A DNA stretch of 33,466 nucleotides, taken from positions 1 through 33,466 of the forward strand of contig VBDQ01000085.1 in assembly GCA_005889075.1 (NCBI GenBank), in the 5' to 3' direction. The stretch comes from Chloroflexota bacterium (lineage in GTDB: Bacteria; Chloroflexota; Limnocylindria; P2-11E). The notes beneath the pieces are model-generated. The model had not been told where the DNA came from, searched no databases, and saw nothing but the letters and a program-made list of their open reading frames with translations. Positions 21,469 to 29,910 of the stretch are shown in pieces (position 1 is the first letter of the stretch; every line of letters starts with the position of its first letter). The position numbers and the translations under genes were made by a program.

Positions 21469-22730
21469 TCAGGACCGCCTCAGCGGTCCGCCGCCGCGCA
21501 CGTGTTCGCCGCGCCTCGATCCTCGCGTTCCTCGCGGTCATGGGGCCCGGCATCATCACCGGCTTCGCCGGCAACGACGCGGGCGGCGTCACGACCTACA
21601 CCGCGGTGGGCGCGCATTACGGCTTCGCGCTGCTGTGGCTCCTGCTCCTCTCGACCGCGGGCCTCCTGGTCATCCAGGAGATGTGCGCGCGCATGGGTGC
21701 GGTCACAGGAAAGGGACTGTCCGACCTCATTCGTGAGCGGTTCGGGGTGCGCTGGACGATCGTCGCGATGATCGCGCTGCTCATCGCGAACGGATCCAAT
21801 GTCGCCGCGGAGTTCGCCGGGGTCGCTGCGAGCCTCGAGCTGCTCGGAGTGGAGCGGATCGTCTCGGTGCCCGCCGCCGCGCTCGTGATCTGGGCGCTCA
21901 TCGTCTTCTTCAGCTACCGCGTCGTGGAGCGCGCCCTGTTCGTTCTCGTGCTCGCGTTCGTCGCCTACCCGATCAGCGCGGTGATCGTCCATCCGGACTG
22001 GGACAGCGCCATGCGCGGTCTCGCGATCCCGACCCTCTCGACGCAGCAGGCAGCGCTCATCGCCGCGCTCGCTCTCGTCGGCACCACGATCACCCCCTAC
22101 ATGCAGTTCTACATACAGGCGTCGATCGTGGACAAAGGGATCGACCGCGAGCAGTACCGCTTCGCACGCGTCGACGTCTATCTCGGCGCGATCCTCACCG
22201 GCTTGAACGGCTTCTTCATCATCGTCGCCGCGGGGGCCGTGCTCTTCCCGGCGCACGTGATCGTCGGCTCGGCATCCGACGCTGCGCAGGCGCTTGGCCC
22301 GCTCGCGGGCGAACAGGCCAAGCTGCTCTTCGGTGTCGGTCTCCTCGGTGCCTCGCTTCTCGCCGCGCTGGTGATGCCACTCTCGACGAGCTACGCGATC
22401 TGTGAAGCCTTCGGCTGGGAGTCCGGGATCAGCCGGAACTTCCGGGAGGCTCCGGTGTTCATGGGCCTCTTCACGTTCCTCATCGCGATCGGCGCGCTCG
22501 TGGTTCTCTCGCCGAACGTGCCGCTGATCCCGCTCATCCTCGTTTCCCAGAACGTGAACGGGCTGCTGCTGCCGATCGTCCTCATCTTCATCCTGCTGCT
22601 CGCCGGCGATCGCACCGTGATGGGCGATCAGGCGAACGGCCGCGTCTCGCAGGTGGTGGGGATCGGAACGGCCCTCATGGCGTCGGCGCTCTCGATTGGG
22701 CTCGTCGCGGTGACGGTGTTCGGTCTCTAG
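21465..22730 (+). CDS. NRAMP-like metal transporter with altered TM1 motif
   Basis: 421 residues, about 11 transmembrane helices. TM1 reads GPGIITGFAGNDAGG (27-41): the NRAMP DPGN metal motif is replaced by DAGG. TM6 reads GTTITPYMQF where Mn/Fe NRAMPs have A-x-x-M-P-H. Loss of the Asn and the Met ligands recalls the NRAMP-related magnesium transporter (NRMT) branch as I remember it, so Mg2+ is a likelier substrate than Mn2+ or Fe2+. The GTG start lies on the TGA of the MgtE_N-CBS gene (GTGA), pointing to a coupled sensor and transporter. Its TAG overlaps the stop of the convergent NRAMP-like gene. Confidence 0.87.
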   Translation: MIRTASAVRRRARVRRASILAFLAVMGPGIITGFAGNDAGGVTTYTAVGAHYGFALLWLLLLSTAGLLVIQEMCARMGAVTGKGLSDLIRERFGVRWTIVAMIALLIANGSNVAAEFAGVAASLELLGVERIVSVPAAALVIWALIVFFSYRVVERALFVLVLAFVAYPISAVIVHPDWDSAMRGLAIPTLSTQQAALIAALALVGTTITPYMQFYIQASIVDKGIDREQYRFARVDVYLGAILTGLNGFFIIVAAGAVLFPAHVIVGSASDAAQALGPLAGEQAKLLFGVGLLGASLLAALVMPLSTSYAICEAFGWESGISRNFREAPVFMGLFTFLIAIGALVVLSPNVPLIPLILVSQNVNGLLLPIVLIFILLLAGDRTVMGDQANGRVSQVVGIGTALMASALSIGLVAVTVFGL

Positions 22731-24094
22731 CCGCCTGCGAGCTTGCTGTAGGCGAGACCCAGAACCGCGGCGAACATGCCGATCGTGGCGATCCAGCCGA
22801 GGACCGTGAGCACCGGGCCGATCGGCTGATCGCCCATGACCTTGGGGTTTCGCGCAGCGAGCATGAGCAGCACGAGGATCGGCGGGGCGACGACCCCGTT
22901 GAGGGCCGCGGAGTAGAAGAGGGCGCTGATCGGATTGATGCCGGTGAAGTCGATGGCGACGCCGATCGCCGTCGCGAGCGCGATCACCCCATAGAACGGC
23001 TTCGCGCGGCTCCAATGGGTCTTGAGGCCGTAGCGCCAACCGAAGGCCTCCGCGATCGCATAGGCGGCGGACCCCGAGAGGATCGGCACGGCGAGAATGC
23101 CCGCGCCGATCAGCCCTACCGCGAAGAGGATGCCGGCGAGGTCTCCCGCGAGTGGCCGCAGTGCCTCGGCCGCATCGGCCGCGCTCTTGATGTCGGTCTT
23201 GCCAGCTTTGAAGAGCGTGAGCGCGCTGGCGAGGATGATGAAGTACATCACCAGGTTCGAGAACGCCATGCCCACGTTCACGTCGATCGCCGAGTACCGA
23301 ATCTCGGCGGGGCTCGCGCCCATCCGCGATGCGCGCGTCTTCCGGCCCATCTCGACCTCTTCCTCGACTTCCTCGCTCGATTGCCAGAAGAAGAGGTAGG
23401 GGGAAATGGTCGTACCGAAGATCGCGACGAGGCTGATCACGTACGTCGACTCGACGCTGAAAGTCGGGACGATCGTCGCCTTGAGCGTCTCGCGGAGATC
23501 AGGGTGCACGAGGAACGCGTCGACTACGTAGGCGAGTAGTGCGAGCGTCAGCCACTTGAAGGTGTTCGCGATCAGTCGATAGCTCCCGAAGATCTGGAAC
23601 GCGAGGATCCCCGCCGCGACCGGGACGACCAGCCACAGCGCCTGAATGCCGGTGACCGAGTGCACCGCGTCTGCGATCGCACCGAGATCCGCGCCGACGT
23701 TGATCGTGTTGGCGACGAAGAGGAGCAGAACCGAGCCGTAAAGCACCGACCGTGGGTAGTGGTCGCGCAGCACTCCCGCGAGGCCGTGACCCGAGACCAT
23801 GCCAACGCGCGCGCAGATGTTCTGAACCGCCGACATGAGCGGAAAGGTGAGAAGGGCGGTCCAGAGTGTTTGCAGACCGAGCGTCGCCCCGGCGACCGCG
23901 TAAGTGCCGATCCCGCTGGGATCGTCATCCGACGCGCCGGTGATGAAACCGGGGCCGAGGATCTTCCCCGCCTTCTTGAGCGGATTGCGCTCGCGCTCGA
24001 TCTCGGCGGCGGTGCCGGTGGTGGCGCCGGCCGGCCGAGAATGCGGGATCGCGCGTTTGCGTCGCTCGGTCGCCGCCACGATCACCCTTTCCAC
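22727..24094 (-). CDS. second NRAMP-like metal transporter
   Basis: 455 residues from the GTG at 24094; nearby in-frame GTGs at 24085 and 24079 are alternatives. TM1 reads GPGFITGASDDDPSGIGTY (47-65), with DPSG replacing DPGN; TM6 reads GTTISPYLFFWQ. A charged cytoplasmic loop (about 238-260) has EEVEEEVEMGRKTRASRMG. Like its neighbour it lacks the Asn and Met ligands of classical NRAMPs and so may carry Mg2+. It is only distantly similar to the neighbour, so this is not a recent tandem duplication, and no MgtE_N-CBS partner is adjacent on its side. It converges with the first transporter over a shared CTAG. Confidence 0.87.
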   Translation of the reverse strand: MERVIVAATERRKRAIPHSRPAGATTGTAAEIERERNPLKKAGKILGPGFITGASDDDPSGIGTYAVAGATLGLQTLWTALLTFPLMSAVQNICARVGMVSGHGLAGVLRDHYPRSVLYGSVLLLFVANTINVGADLGAIADAVHSVTGIQALWLVVPVAAGILAFQIFGSYRLIANTFKWLTLALLAYVVDAFLVHPDLRETLKATIVPTFSVESTYVISLVAIFGTTISPYLFFWQSSEEVEEEVEMGRKTRASRMGASPAEIRYSAIDVNVGMAFSNLVMYFIILASALTLFKAGKTDIKSAADAAEALRPLAGDLAGILFAVGLIGAGILAVPILSGSAAYAIAEAFGWRYGLKTHWSRAKPFYGVIALATAIGVAIDFTGINPISALFYSAALNGVVAPPILVLLMLAARNPKVMGDQPIGPVLTVLGWIATIGMFAAVLGLAYSKLAGG

Positions 24095-24119
24095 ACGCTC
24101 CCGAAGCAGGTTCCGTGCC

Positions 24120-24135
24120 CCTGACGCGTATCAGG
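24120..24135. repeat. short inverted repeat between divergent genes
   Basis: CCTGA (24120-24124) and TCAGG (24131-24135) around CGCGTA, 26 bp upstream of the NRAMP-like start at 24094. A possible operator or small hairpin; no regulator is linked to it here. Confidence 0.25.
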
Positions 24136-24240
24136 CGCGGAGCGAGCGCTCTCGCGAGGACGTCGCGTACGACCATCGGGGGAGGCGTCTCCCCCGTCGG
24201 CGGGTCGGCGCGATCGCGCGATCGCGGAATCCTCTTGGCC

Positions 24241-24582
24241 ATGGCAATTGCGCGCGACGTCGCGATCCCCGTCGTCGATCCGTACGGCAGTGTCTTCCGG
24301 CTGCTGCGCTCGGTGGAGCTGCCCTTCTCGCTCTTTCGCGTGGAGGATCCTTCGGAAATCGAGGCCGATGCGCCGTTCGCCATCCTGAGCTCGTACGGCA
24401 GGGCGGACGCAGCCGCCGTTGGGGAGTTGGCCGGACGCGTGCCTACGGTCGTATACGCGGTGCAGGTTCGCGCGGGCGAGCCTGCGCCGCTTATGCGTGC
24501 CCTCGCCTACGTGAGCGACCGCATGCCTGGTGCCCTGATCCGCGACGTGATCGTGTCCGCAGTAGCGCGCGTCGCCCCCTAG
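24241..24582 (+). CDS. small receiver-like protein of unknown function
   Basis: 113 residues from ATG 24241 (MAIARDVAIPVVDPYG). The strand/helix alternation, with VVDPYG after strand 1, APFAILSSYG near strand 3 and VPTVVYAVQ at strand 4, resembles a receiver domain without the phospho-acceptor Asp. There is no output domain and no cysteine. An upstream in-frame start at 24115 would add an Arg/Ser/Gly-rich leader and is less likely. It is not a close relative of the two cysteine-containing proteins at 6.9 and 9.6 kb. No Shine-Dalgarno is visible. Confidence 0.5.
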   Translation: MAIARDVAIPVVDPYGSVFRLLRSVELPFSLFRVEDPSEIEADAPFAILSSYGRADAAAVGELAGRVPTVVYAVQVRAGEPAPLMRALAYVSDRMPGALIRDVIVSAVARVAP

Positions 24583-24629
24583 CGCCGCCCGATCGTCAGA
24601 GCCTTCCTGATAGACCAGAGAAGCTCCAC

Positions 24630-24821
24630 CTAACGCGGCTCCGGCAGGACGCCGCCGTGCGCGTCGAGCCAGCGGTCCGGATTCTCTTGGAAGATCCGCT
24701 TGCAGCGCTCCTTGTCGAACGCGTATTGCTGCGCCTCGTAGCGCACGACGATGGGATGCTCGCCGAACGCATCGCCGCAGACGACGCAGCGCGTCGCGGA
24801 GTCGCCGGGCTGGGCGGTCAT
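24630..24821 (-). CDS. small YHS/treble-clef-like metal-binding protein
   Basis: 63 residues: CVVCGDAFGEHPIVV at the start, then YAFDKERCKRIFQENPDRWLD. The CxxC followed by F-D-x-x-x-C-x-x-x-F-x-x-N-P is the pattern of YHS-like treble-clef domains that bind a metal. Its ATG overlaps the accB stop (ATGA), so it is the last gene of the fabF-accB operon; a role in that pathway is not known. Confidence 0.7.
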   Translation of the reverse strand: MTAQPGDSATRCVVCGDAFGEHPIVVRYEAQQYAFDKERCKRIFQENPDRWLDAHGGVLPEPR

Positions 24822-25279
24822 GGCGGCTCGAGCTCGATGAGCGGCTGATGCGCCCGCACGAGCTGTCCGCTGTCTGCGAAGATCCGCCGAACTCGCCCGC
24901 TCGCGGTCGAGCGGATCTCGTTGAACAGCTTCATCGCCTCGATGAGGCCGATGACCTCGCCCACGCCTACCTCTGAACCCACTTGAACGTACGGCTGGGC
25001 TTGGGGCGAGGGCGACCGGTAGAACACGCCGGTGAGCGGCGCGCTCACTGTCGGCAGCTCGCCGTGGTCCGCTCCCGTCGCGGGGCCGTTCACTTCTGCG
25101 CCGGCAGTGATCGCGCCTCCCGCCACGCGTGCCGGAACGGGACCGCCATCCTTGGCCACGCGCACCCGCACGCCGCCGCGCTTCACCTCGAGCTCACGCA
25201 CCTCGTCGCGCGCGAGCCTTTCGAGCAGCTCGCTGACGAGCGCTTTGGCATCCGCGCGCACCTTGCGCGGATCCGCCAT
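24818..25279 (-). CDS. accB: biotin carboxyl carrier protein of acetyl-CoA carboxylase
   Basis: 153 residues. The N-terminal helix and strand (about 5-42) are those of AccB. A flexible Ala/Gly/Pro linker (about 45-75) leads to the biotinyl domain with thumb segment YRSPSPQAQPYV and biotinylated K117 in EAMKLFNEI (114-122). It carries CO2 to acetyl-CoA to make malonyl-CoA for fatty acid synthesis. Start ATG overlaps the fabF stop (TGATG). No accC is present in the window, so the carboxylase subunit is encoded elsewhere. Confidence 0.95.
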   Translation of the reverse strand: MADPRKVRADAKALVSELLERLARDEVRELEVKRGGVRVRVAKDGGPVPARVAGGAITAGAEVNGPATGADHGELPTVSAPLTGVFYRSPSPQAQPYVQVGSEVGVGEVIGLIEAMKLFNEIRSTASGRVRRIFADSGQLVRAHQPLIELEPP

Positions 25280-26529
25280 CAGGCGGCCTCGCGCGCGAGG
25301 ACGAGCGCGACGTTGTGCCCGCCGAACCCCATGGAGTTGGAGAGCGAGACCGCGACCTGTGCCTTGCGCGAGCGATTAGGGATGTAGTCGAGATCGCACT
25401 CGGGGTCGCGGACCTCCTGATTGATCGTCGGCGGGAGGACGCCCTCGCGCATCGCGAGGAGGCAGATCGCCGCTTCAATGGCGCCGGCCGCGCCGAGCGT
25501 GTGTCCGGTCATCGACTTCGTCGACGAGATCGCGAGCCTCGGCGCGTGATCGCCGAAGACCGCCTTGAGCGCCGCGGTCTCGGCACCGTCATTCGCCTGG
25601 GTCGAGGTGCCGTGCGCGTTCACGTAGCCGATCCGTTGTGCTGGGACGCGCGCGTCCTCGATCGCCATGCGCATCGCGCGCACCGCGCCCTCGCCGCCCG
25701 GTGGCGGTGCCGTCACGTGATGCGCGTCGGAGGACTGCCCGTACCCGATGACTTCACCAAGGACTTTGGCGCCCCTGGCTCGTGCGAAGTCGAGCGCCTC
25801 GAGCACCAGGCAACCGGCGCCCTCGCTGAAAACGAAACCGTCGCGCTCTTTGTCGAACGGGCGCGACGCCTTCTCGGGTGCGTCGTTGCGCGTCGAAAGC
25901 GCCCGGGCTTGATTGAACGCGCCGATCGCGACTTTGATGAGCCCGGACTCCGATCCCCCGGCGAGCATCACGTCCGCCTCGCCGCGGCGGATCATCTCGG
26001 TCGCCTCGCCGATCGCGTGCGCACTCGACGCGCACGCCGAGACGTGCGCCATGTTCGGCCCCTTGGCGCCGTACTTCATCGCGATCTCGCCGGCTGCCAT
26101 GTCGATGATCATCATGGGAATGAGGAACGGCGAGACCTTTCGTGGATCCTCGTCGTGCTTCAGGATGTTGTCGACGAGGGTCTCGACGCCGCCGATCCCC
26201 GAGCCGAACGCTGCACCCACACGGGACGCGAGGTCAGGTGTTATCTCGAGGCATGCCCCCTTGAGCGCCTGCCCGGCGGCGGCGACCGCGAACTGCACGA
26301 ACCGGTCGGCGCGGCGCACTTCCTTCCGATCCATGTAGTCGAGCGCGTCGAAGTCGCGGACCTCGCCCGCGATCGTGGTCTCGAGACCGCTCGGATCGAA
26401 CCGGGTGATGGGTCCGATCCCGCTCCGTCCCGCGACGAGGGCGTCCCAGGTCTTCTGCACCGTCGCCCCGAGCGGAGTGATGAGCCCGATCCCCGTCACG
26501 ACGACGCGACGGCGCTCGCCGTTGCGCAT
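25279..26529 (-). CDS. fabF: beta-ketoacyl-ACP synthase II
   Basis: 416 residues, normal FabF length. Catalytic triad C166 in VSACASSAHAIG, H306 in NAHGTSTQAND and H343 in KSMTGHTLGAAG, plus the Gly-rich C-terminal SNSMGFGGHN. It condenses malonyl-ACP with acyl-ACP in fatty acid elongation. Start ATG 26527-26529. It is first in the overlapping fabF-accB-YHS operon. FabZ lies 5 kb away in a different operon with arginase. Confidence 0.96.
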   Translation of the reverse strand: MRNGERRRVVVTGIGLITPLGATVQKTWDALVAGRSGIGPITRFDPSGLETTIAGEVRDFDALDYMDRKEVRRADRFVQFAVAAAGQALKGACLEITPDLASRVGAAFGSGIGGVETLVDNILKHDEDPRKVSPFLIPMMIIDMAAGEIAMKYGAKGPNMAHVSACASSAHAIGEATEMIRRGEADVMLAGGSESGLIKVAIGAFNQARALSTRNDAPEKASRPFDKERDGFVFSEGAGCLVLEALDFARARGAKVLGEVIGYGQSSDAHHVTAPPPGGEGAVRAMRMAIEDARVPAQRIGYVNAHGTSTQANDGAETAALKAVFGDHAPRLAISSTKSMTGHTLGAAGAIEAAICLLAMREGVLPPTINQEVRDPECDLDYIPNRSRKAQVAVSLSNSMGFGGHNVALVLAREAA

Positions 26530-26565
26530 CGATCGAGTCTATTTCGGGTCGCTGCTGGGCGGTCT

Positions 26566-27198
26566 TTAGAGAGATTGCAGCGCGGCGATCTGCGCCGTTT
26601 CGAGCATGGCCGCGCCACCGAGAAGGGCGAACGACAGCCCCACCAGGGCAAACTCGACGCGGGTGAGCCGGATGTCGCGCAGGCGGCGTATCCGGATGAG
26701 ATGACGATCCGTTATGCGCTGCTGACGCCACAGCGATGCGTTCGCGAGGACCGTCGCGAGGACGAGGTAGGCGACGAGCTCGGGAAGGCCGGCGTGCGAC
26801 ACGATGACGCGGAGATCCAGGGGCGGCACGCGCGCCCCCGGGACGAAGAGCGCGAACGAGTTCGTCCCGAGCGCGACGCCGAAGCGCACGAGCCACGTCC
26901 ATGGCGCGACGTAGGCGAGCGAGATCGGGCCGACGCTATAGAGGCTCGCGATCCCGATGACGCCGAAACCAAAGCCCACGTTCCACATGAAGAGCGTCGC
27001 CGCGACGTTCAGGGCGTGATCCTTCGCATCGAGCATCGGCGCGAGACCGAGCGTGAATCTCGTCGCGCCTTCAGGCAGGACGGCGTAGGCGACCGTCCAT
27101 GCGAGCGCGAATCCCAACGCGCCGACGGCCACGGCCGTCGTGAGGCGCACGATCGGACTGCGGTGGGTCAGCGCACGGGTGAGGAGTGACCAAGCCAT
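26566..27198 (-). CDS. integral membrane protein, possibly SpoIIM/DUF95-like
   Basis: 210 residues with five or six hydrophobic segments. AGLPELVAYLVLATVLA (about 137-153) resembles the HG-x-x-E-L-x-A segment typical of SpoIIM-like (DUF95) proteins; the rest is weakly diagnostic. A basic cytoplasmic loop (about 157-177, RITDRHLIRIRRLRDIR) precedes the last helix. Start ATG 27196-27198. Transcribed alone or with the genes upstream on the minus strand. No role can be assigned from context. Confidence 0.5.
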   Translation of the reverse strand: MAWSLLTRALTHRSPIVRLTTAVAVGALGFALAWTVAYAVLPEGATRFTLGLAPMLDAKDHALNVAATLFMWNVGFGFGVIGIASLYSVGPISLAYVAPWTWLVRFGVALGTNSFALFVPGARVPPLDLRVIVSHAGLPELVAYLVLATVLANASLWRQQRITDRHLIRIRRLRDIRLTRVEFALVGLSFALLGGAAMLETAQIAALQSL

Positions 27199-27282
27199 CG
27201 AGCGGTGAAAACGCTAGCGACGCAGACACCGTACGACCATAGTCCGCTCGGAGAAACACCCAGACAACCGCCAGTCTGTCGG

Positions 27283-27960
27283 CTAGGAGCCGCGAGTCGG
27301 CGCGAGCGCGCCGTGGAAGCGGCGATACATCCGATCGAAGTTCTTGCGGCTGCGCCGCAGGCGCTCGTCTTCGGAAAGTGATTCCCAAATGGTGTGCGGG
27401 TGCCGACGCACGCAATCGACACCGGTCGCGACCGCACCGTATCCCCGTTCGCGGACCGCGAACGACACGGCGATGTCCAGGTTCCGGTAGAAGCGGTAGC
27501 GGGGATCGAAGCCGACCTCGACCAGTACGTCGCGTCGAGCCGCGACGCAGTACCCCTGGATCGCGTCAGCCTCCCCGCTCGTCACCTCGTCGAAGTGCTT
27601 GAGATCGTCCGTGCGCAGGCCGAACGGTCCCGCGAGGCCTACCGGCGAGTCCGCAAGCGCCTCGGCCAGCACCGTGAAGAGATCGTCGACGAGCTCGATC
27701 GACGCATCGAGCTGGAGCAGATGGCGGCCACGCGACACGCGGAGAAGCGCGTTCCGCGATGCCCCCTCGCCGAAGTCACGATCGGCGAAGTGCGCGACGA
27801 TGCGTCGGTCGCCCGCGGCGAGGTAGGCGAGCCGATCCTGGGCCGCGGGCATGGACCCGGCGTCGAGAACGAGCAGCTCGGCGTCGCGGGGAAGAAAGCG
27901 CACCGTCGCGCTCACGCAGCGCTCGAGCGCGTCGGCATCGTCGCGCGTAACCAGCGCCAC
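27283..27960 (-). CDS. GT2-family glycosyltransferase (in frame with the cysS tail)
   Basis: 225 residues if it starts at GTG 27960 (VALVTRDDADALERCV), where a GT2 fold would normally begin. LLVLDAGSM (about 30-38), FGEGASRNALLRVSRGRHLLQLDASI (DXD region weak: LDAS) and YCVAARRDVLVEVGFD support GT-A type. The open frame is continuous with the upstream cysS reading frame and has no stop between, so a CysS-GT2 fusion protein is also possible. No clear ribosome site precedes the GTG. Substrate unknown. Confidence 0.62.
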   Translation of the reverse strand: MALVTRDDADALERCVSATVRFLPRDAELLVLDAGSMPAAQDRLAYLAAGDRRIVAHFADRDFGEGASRNALLRVSRGRHLLQLDASIELVDDLFTVLAEALADSPVGLAGPFGLRTDDLKHFDEVTSGEADAIQGYCVAARRDVLVEVGFDPRYRFYRNLDIAVSFAVRERGYGAVATGVDCVRRHPHTIWESLSEDERLRRSRKNFDRMYRRFHGALAPTRGS

Positions 27961-29356
27961 CGACCACGATCGAGCCGTAGGCTCGTGGCGGCGGTCAGGA
28001 AGCTCCTTCGCAGACGAGATCGTGCTTCGATCGCGTGCACCGGTCCGCCGATCGGCTCGCGAGACGATCGTCTGATCGTCCCGATGATCTTCGACACGGT
28101 AGCCATCGAAGGATGCGCGAACGAGGTCCGCCCGCGGCCAGTCCCGCGACGCGCGCGCCGCGCGGTGCTCATCGACCGATGCCAGCACCTCGCGCGGGGC
28201 CTTTGTGTGCTCGCTCGCCACCCCTGCGAGGTCGAGCCCGAAAACGGCGTCGGCCTCGAGCGTGACCTCGAGCTTGGTCCGTTCCGGCGTCGTCGGATCG
28301 GTCGCGCAGCGCTGCACGACCGCAATGGCCTCGGGCAGGTTGAGGTCGTCGGCGAGCGCCTCGCGGATCTCCGCGATCCAGCGCTCGCGCCGCATGCGAT
28401 CAGCCTTCTCGTCGGTCAGTTGCGCCCAGCGCCGTACGCGCTGCCGAAGATGGTCGAGGGCTTCGGCGGATTGACGCAGCGCGCCGAGGGAGAAGTCCAT
28501 GCGCGACCGGTAATGCGTGAGGAGGCACTCGTAGCGGAAGGCGAGCGGATCGAGACCCAGCTCGCTCATCTCGTCGAGCGTCAAGGTGTTCCGGGCGGAC
28601 TTGGCCATCTTGATCCCGTCGGCGAGCAGGTGCTGTCCGTGCACCCAGTGGCGCACCGAGGGATGGCCGAAGGCGCCCTCGCTCTGAGCGATCTCGTCCT
28701 CGTGGTGCGGAAAGATGTTGTCGACCCCGCCGGTGTGAAGGTCGAATCGCTCGCCGAGGTAACGGGTGCTCATCGCCGAACATTCGACGTGCCAGCCAGG
28801 GAACCCGGTTCCCCACGGTGAATCCCACGTCAGGGTGCGGCCGGGCTCCGCTTTCTTCCAGAGCGCGAAGTCGGCGGGATGCCGCTTCGCGGGATCGAGC
28901 TCGGCGCGAACGCCCTGGCGCAGCGCCTCGCCGATATTTCCCGAGGACGATGGCGATCATCTCCGGTACGTGGTCGCTCGCGCGCGGAAAGTGCGCGGCC
29001 GGGAGGATGCCCAGGTGGCGCTCGTCCTGGTGAAACCGTGCCTCGTAGAACTCAGCGATCTCCTCGGGCGTCTTGCCCTCGGCGAGTGCGGCCGCGATCA
29101 CCTTGTCCTCGCCACGATCGACCGCTTCCTGCCGCATGTGTCCGACGTCGGTGATGTTCTTCACCGCCGTCACCTCGTTGCCGAAGAAGGTGAGCGTGCG
29201 CCGCAGCCAGTCCGCGAGGAGATACGAGCGCAGGTTGCCCAGATGCACAGGGCGGTAGACGGTCGGCCCGCACGTATACATCCGAACCTCGCGAGGGCGC
29301 TCCGTCGTGAACGGGACGACCCGGCGCGCGAGGGTGTCGTAGATCCGAAGCTGCAC
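27961..29356 (-). pseudogene. cysS: cysteinyl-tRNA synthetase gene, frameshifted with an internal deletion
   Basis: It starts at GTG 29356 with GGGGAG upstream. The first part reads YTCGPTVYRPVHLGNLRSYL (CysRS HIGN-type motif), then KNITDVGHMRQEAV and SDHVPEMIAIV. At about 28945 the frame changes: SGNIGEALRQGVRAELDPAKR, then WHVECSAMSTRYLG with the zinc Cys, FPHHEDEIAQSEGAFG, KMAKSARN (KMSKS) and a normal C-terminal domain. Compared with family members about 30 residues between VPEMI and SGN are missing, and the joint is out of frame. It is either true inactivation of an essential-type gene, with another copy elsewhere, or an assembly error. All other catalytic motifs look intact, which favours recent damage or error. 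Confidence 0.8.
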
Positions 29357-29384
29357 CGGCTCCCCTGTGAGACAAGGGTACGGC

Positions 29385-29858
29385 TCAGCTGCGGTCCGAG
29401 GTCGCGCTTCTCCACGGCGCGGCCCGTTGGCCGAGCGCGCGCTCGATGAATCCGACCGCGTGCTCGAGCGCGCGTTGATCCTCGGGGTCGCATCGCGCGA
29501 GCAGGTGCCGGATGGCCTCGACCCGCATCGCTCGTCCGCGCGCGAGCGCACGACGTCCTTTTGCGGTTGCGTGCACGCGGACCACGCGCCCGTCAGCAGG
29601 ATCTGGCAGTTTGCGCGCGACGCCGGCCCGCTTCATCTCGGACACGAGGCGGCTCATCGTCGGAGCACGGACCTGCTCGGCGGCGGCGAGATCGCCCAGC
29701 GTTTTTGGGCCGCCCATGAGGACCGATAGCGCGGAGAGCTGCGCGGCCGACACGCCCGTCCGGGGGTCCGTGCGGCGCGCGCGGCGGAGGAGGTGGATCG
29801 CGGCCGAGTGCAGCCGGTCGGCGAGCTCCCAATCCGTCCTCCTTGCGGCCGGGGTCAC
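29385..29858 (-). CDS. MarR-family transcriptional regulator
   Basis: 157 residues, usual MarR length. Winged helix-turn-helix: LSALSVLMGGPKTLGDLAAAEQ (helices 2-3), then VRAPTMSRLVSEMKRAG as recognition helix (about 65-81) and wing DPADGRVVRVHATAKGR (about 86-102). The C-terminal dimer helices are complete. A 9-bp-armed palindrome lies 9 bp upstream of the start, between this gene and the divergent ankyrin gene, predicting autoregulation and control of that gene. cysS follows after 28 bp on the same strand. Confidence 0.92.
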   Translation of the reverse strand: MTPAARRTDWELADRLHSAAIHLLRRARRTDPRTGVSAAQLSALSVLMGGPKTLGDLAAAEQVRAPTMSRLVSEMKRAGVARKLPDPADGRVVRVHATAKGRRALARGRAMRVEAIRHLLARCDPEDQRALEHAVGFIERALGQRAAPWRSATSDRS

Positions 29859-29867
29859 GTCGTGATA

Positions 29868-29888
29868 TTAGTTAGCAAGGCTAACTAA
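29868..29888. promoter_or_regulatory. MarR operator
   Basis: Perfect inverted repeat: TTAGTTAGC (29868-29876), spacer AAG, GCTAACTAA (29880-29888). It contains TTAGC-AAG-GCTAA, close to SlyA/MarR-type sites. Centred between the divergent marR and ankyrin genes, 20 bp from each start or nearer, so bound protein would block both promoters. Its AT-richness stands out from the surroundings. Confidence 0.85.
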
Positions 29889-29910
29889 CTCAAGACGGGG
29901 GAGGCAGCCA

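Noticed and set aside
21480-23039. Minus-strand open frame of 519 codons over the first NRAMP-like gene
   Set aside because: Asp/Glu/Arg/His-rich shadow of a membrane protein gene; no domain.
25315-27189. Plus-strand open frame of 624 codons over fabF
   Set aside because: Antisense shadow of fabF and the SpoIIM-like gene; no recognisable motif.
27394-28821. Plus-strand open frame of 475 codons over cysS and the GT2 gene
   Set aside because: Antisense to clear CysRS motifs.
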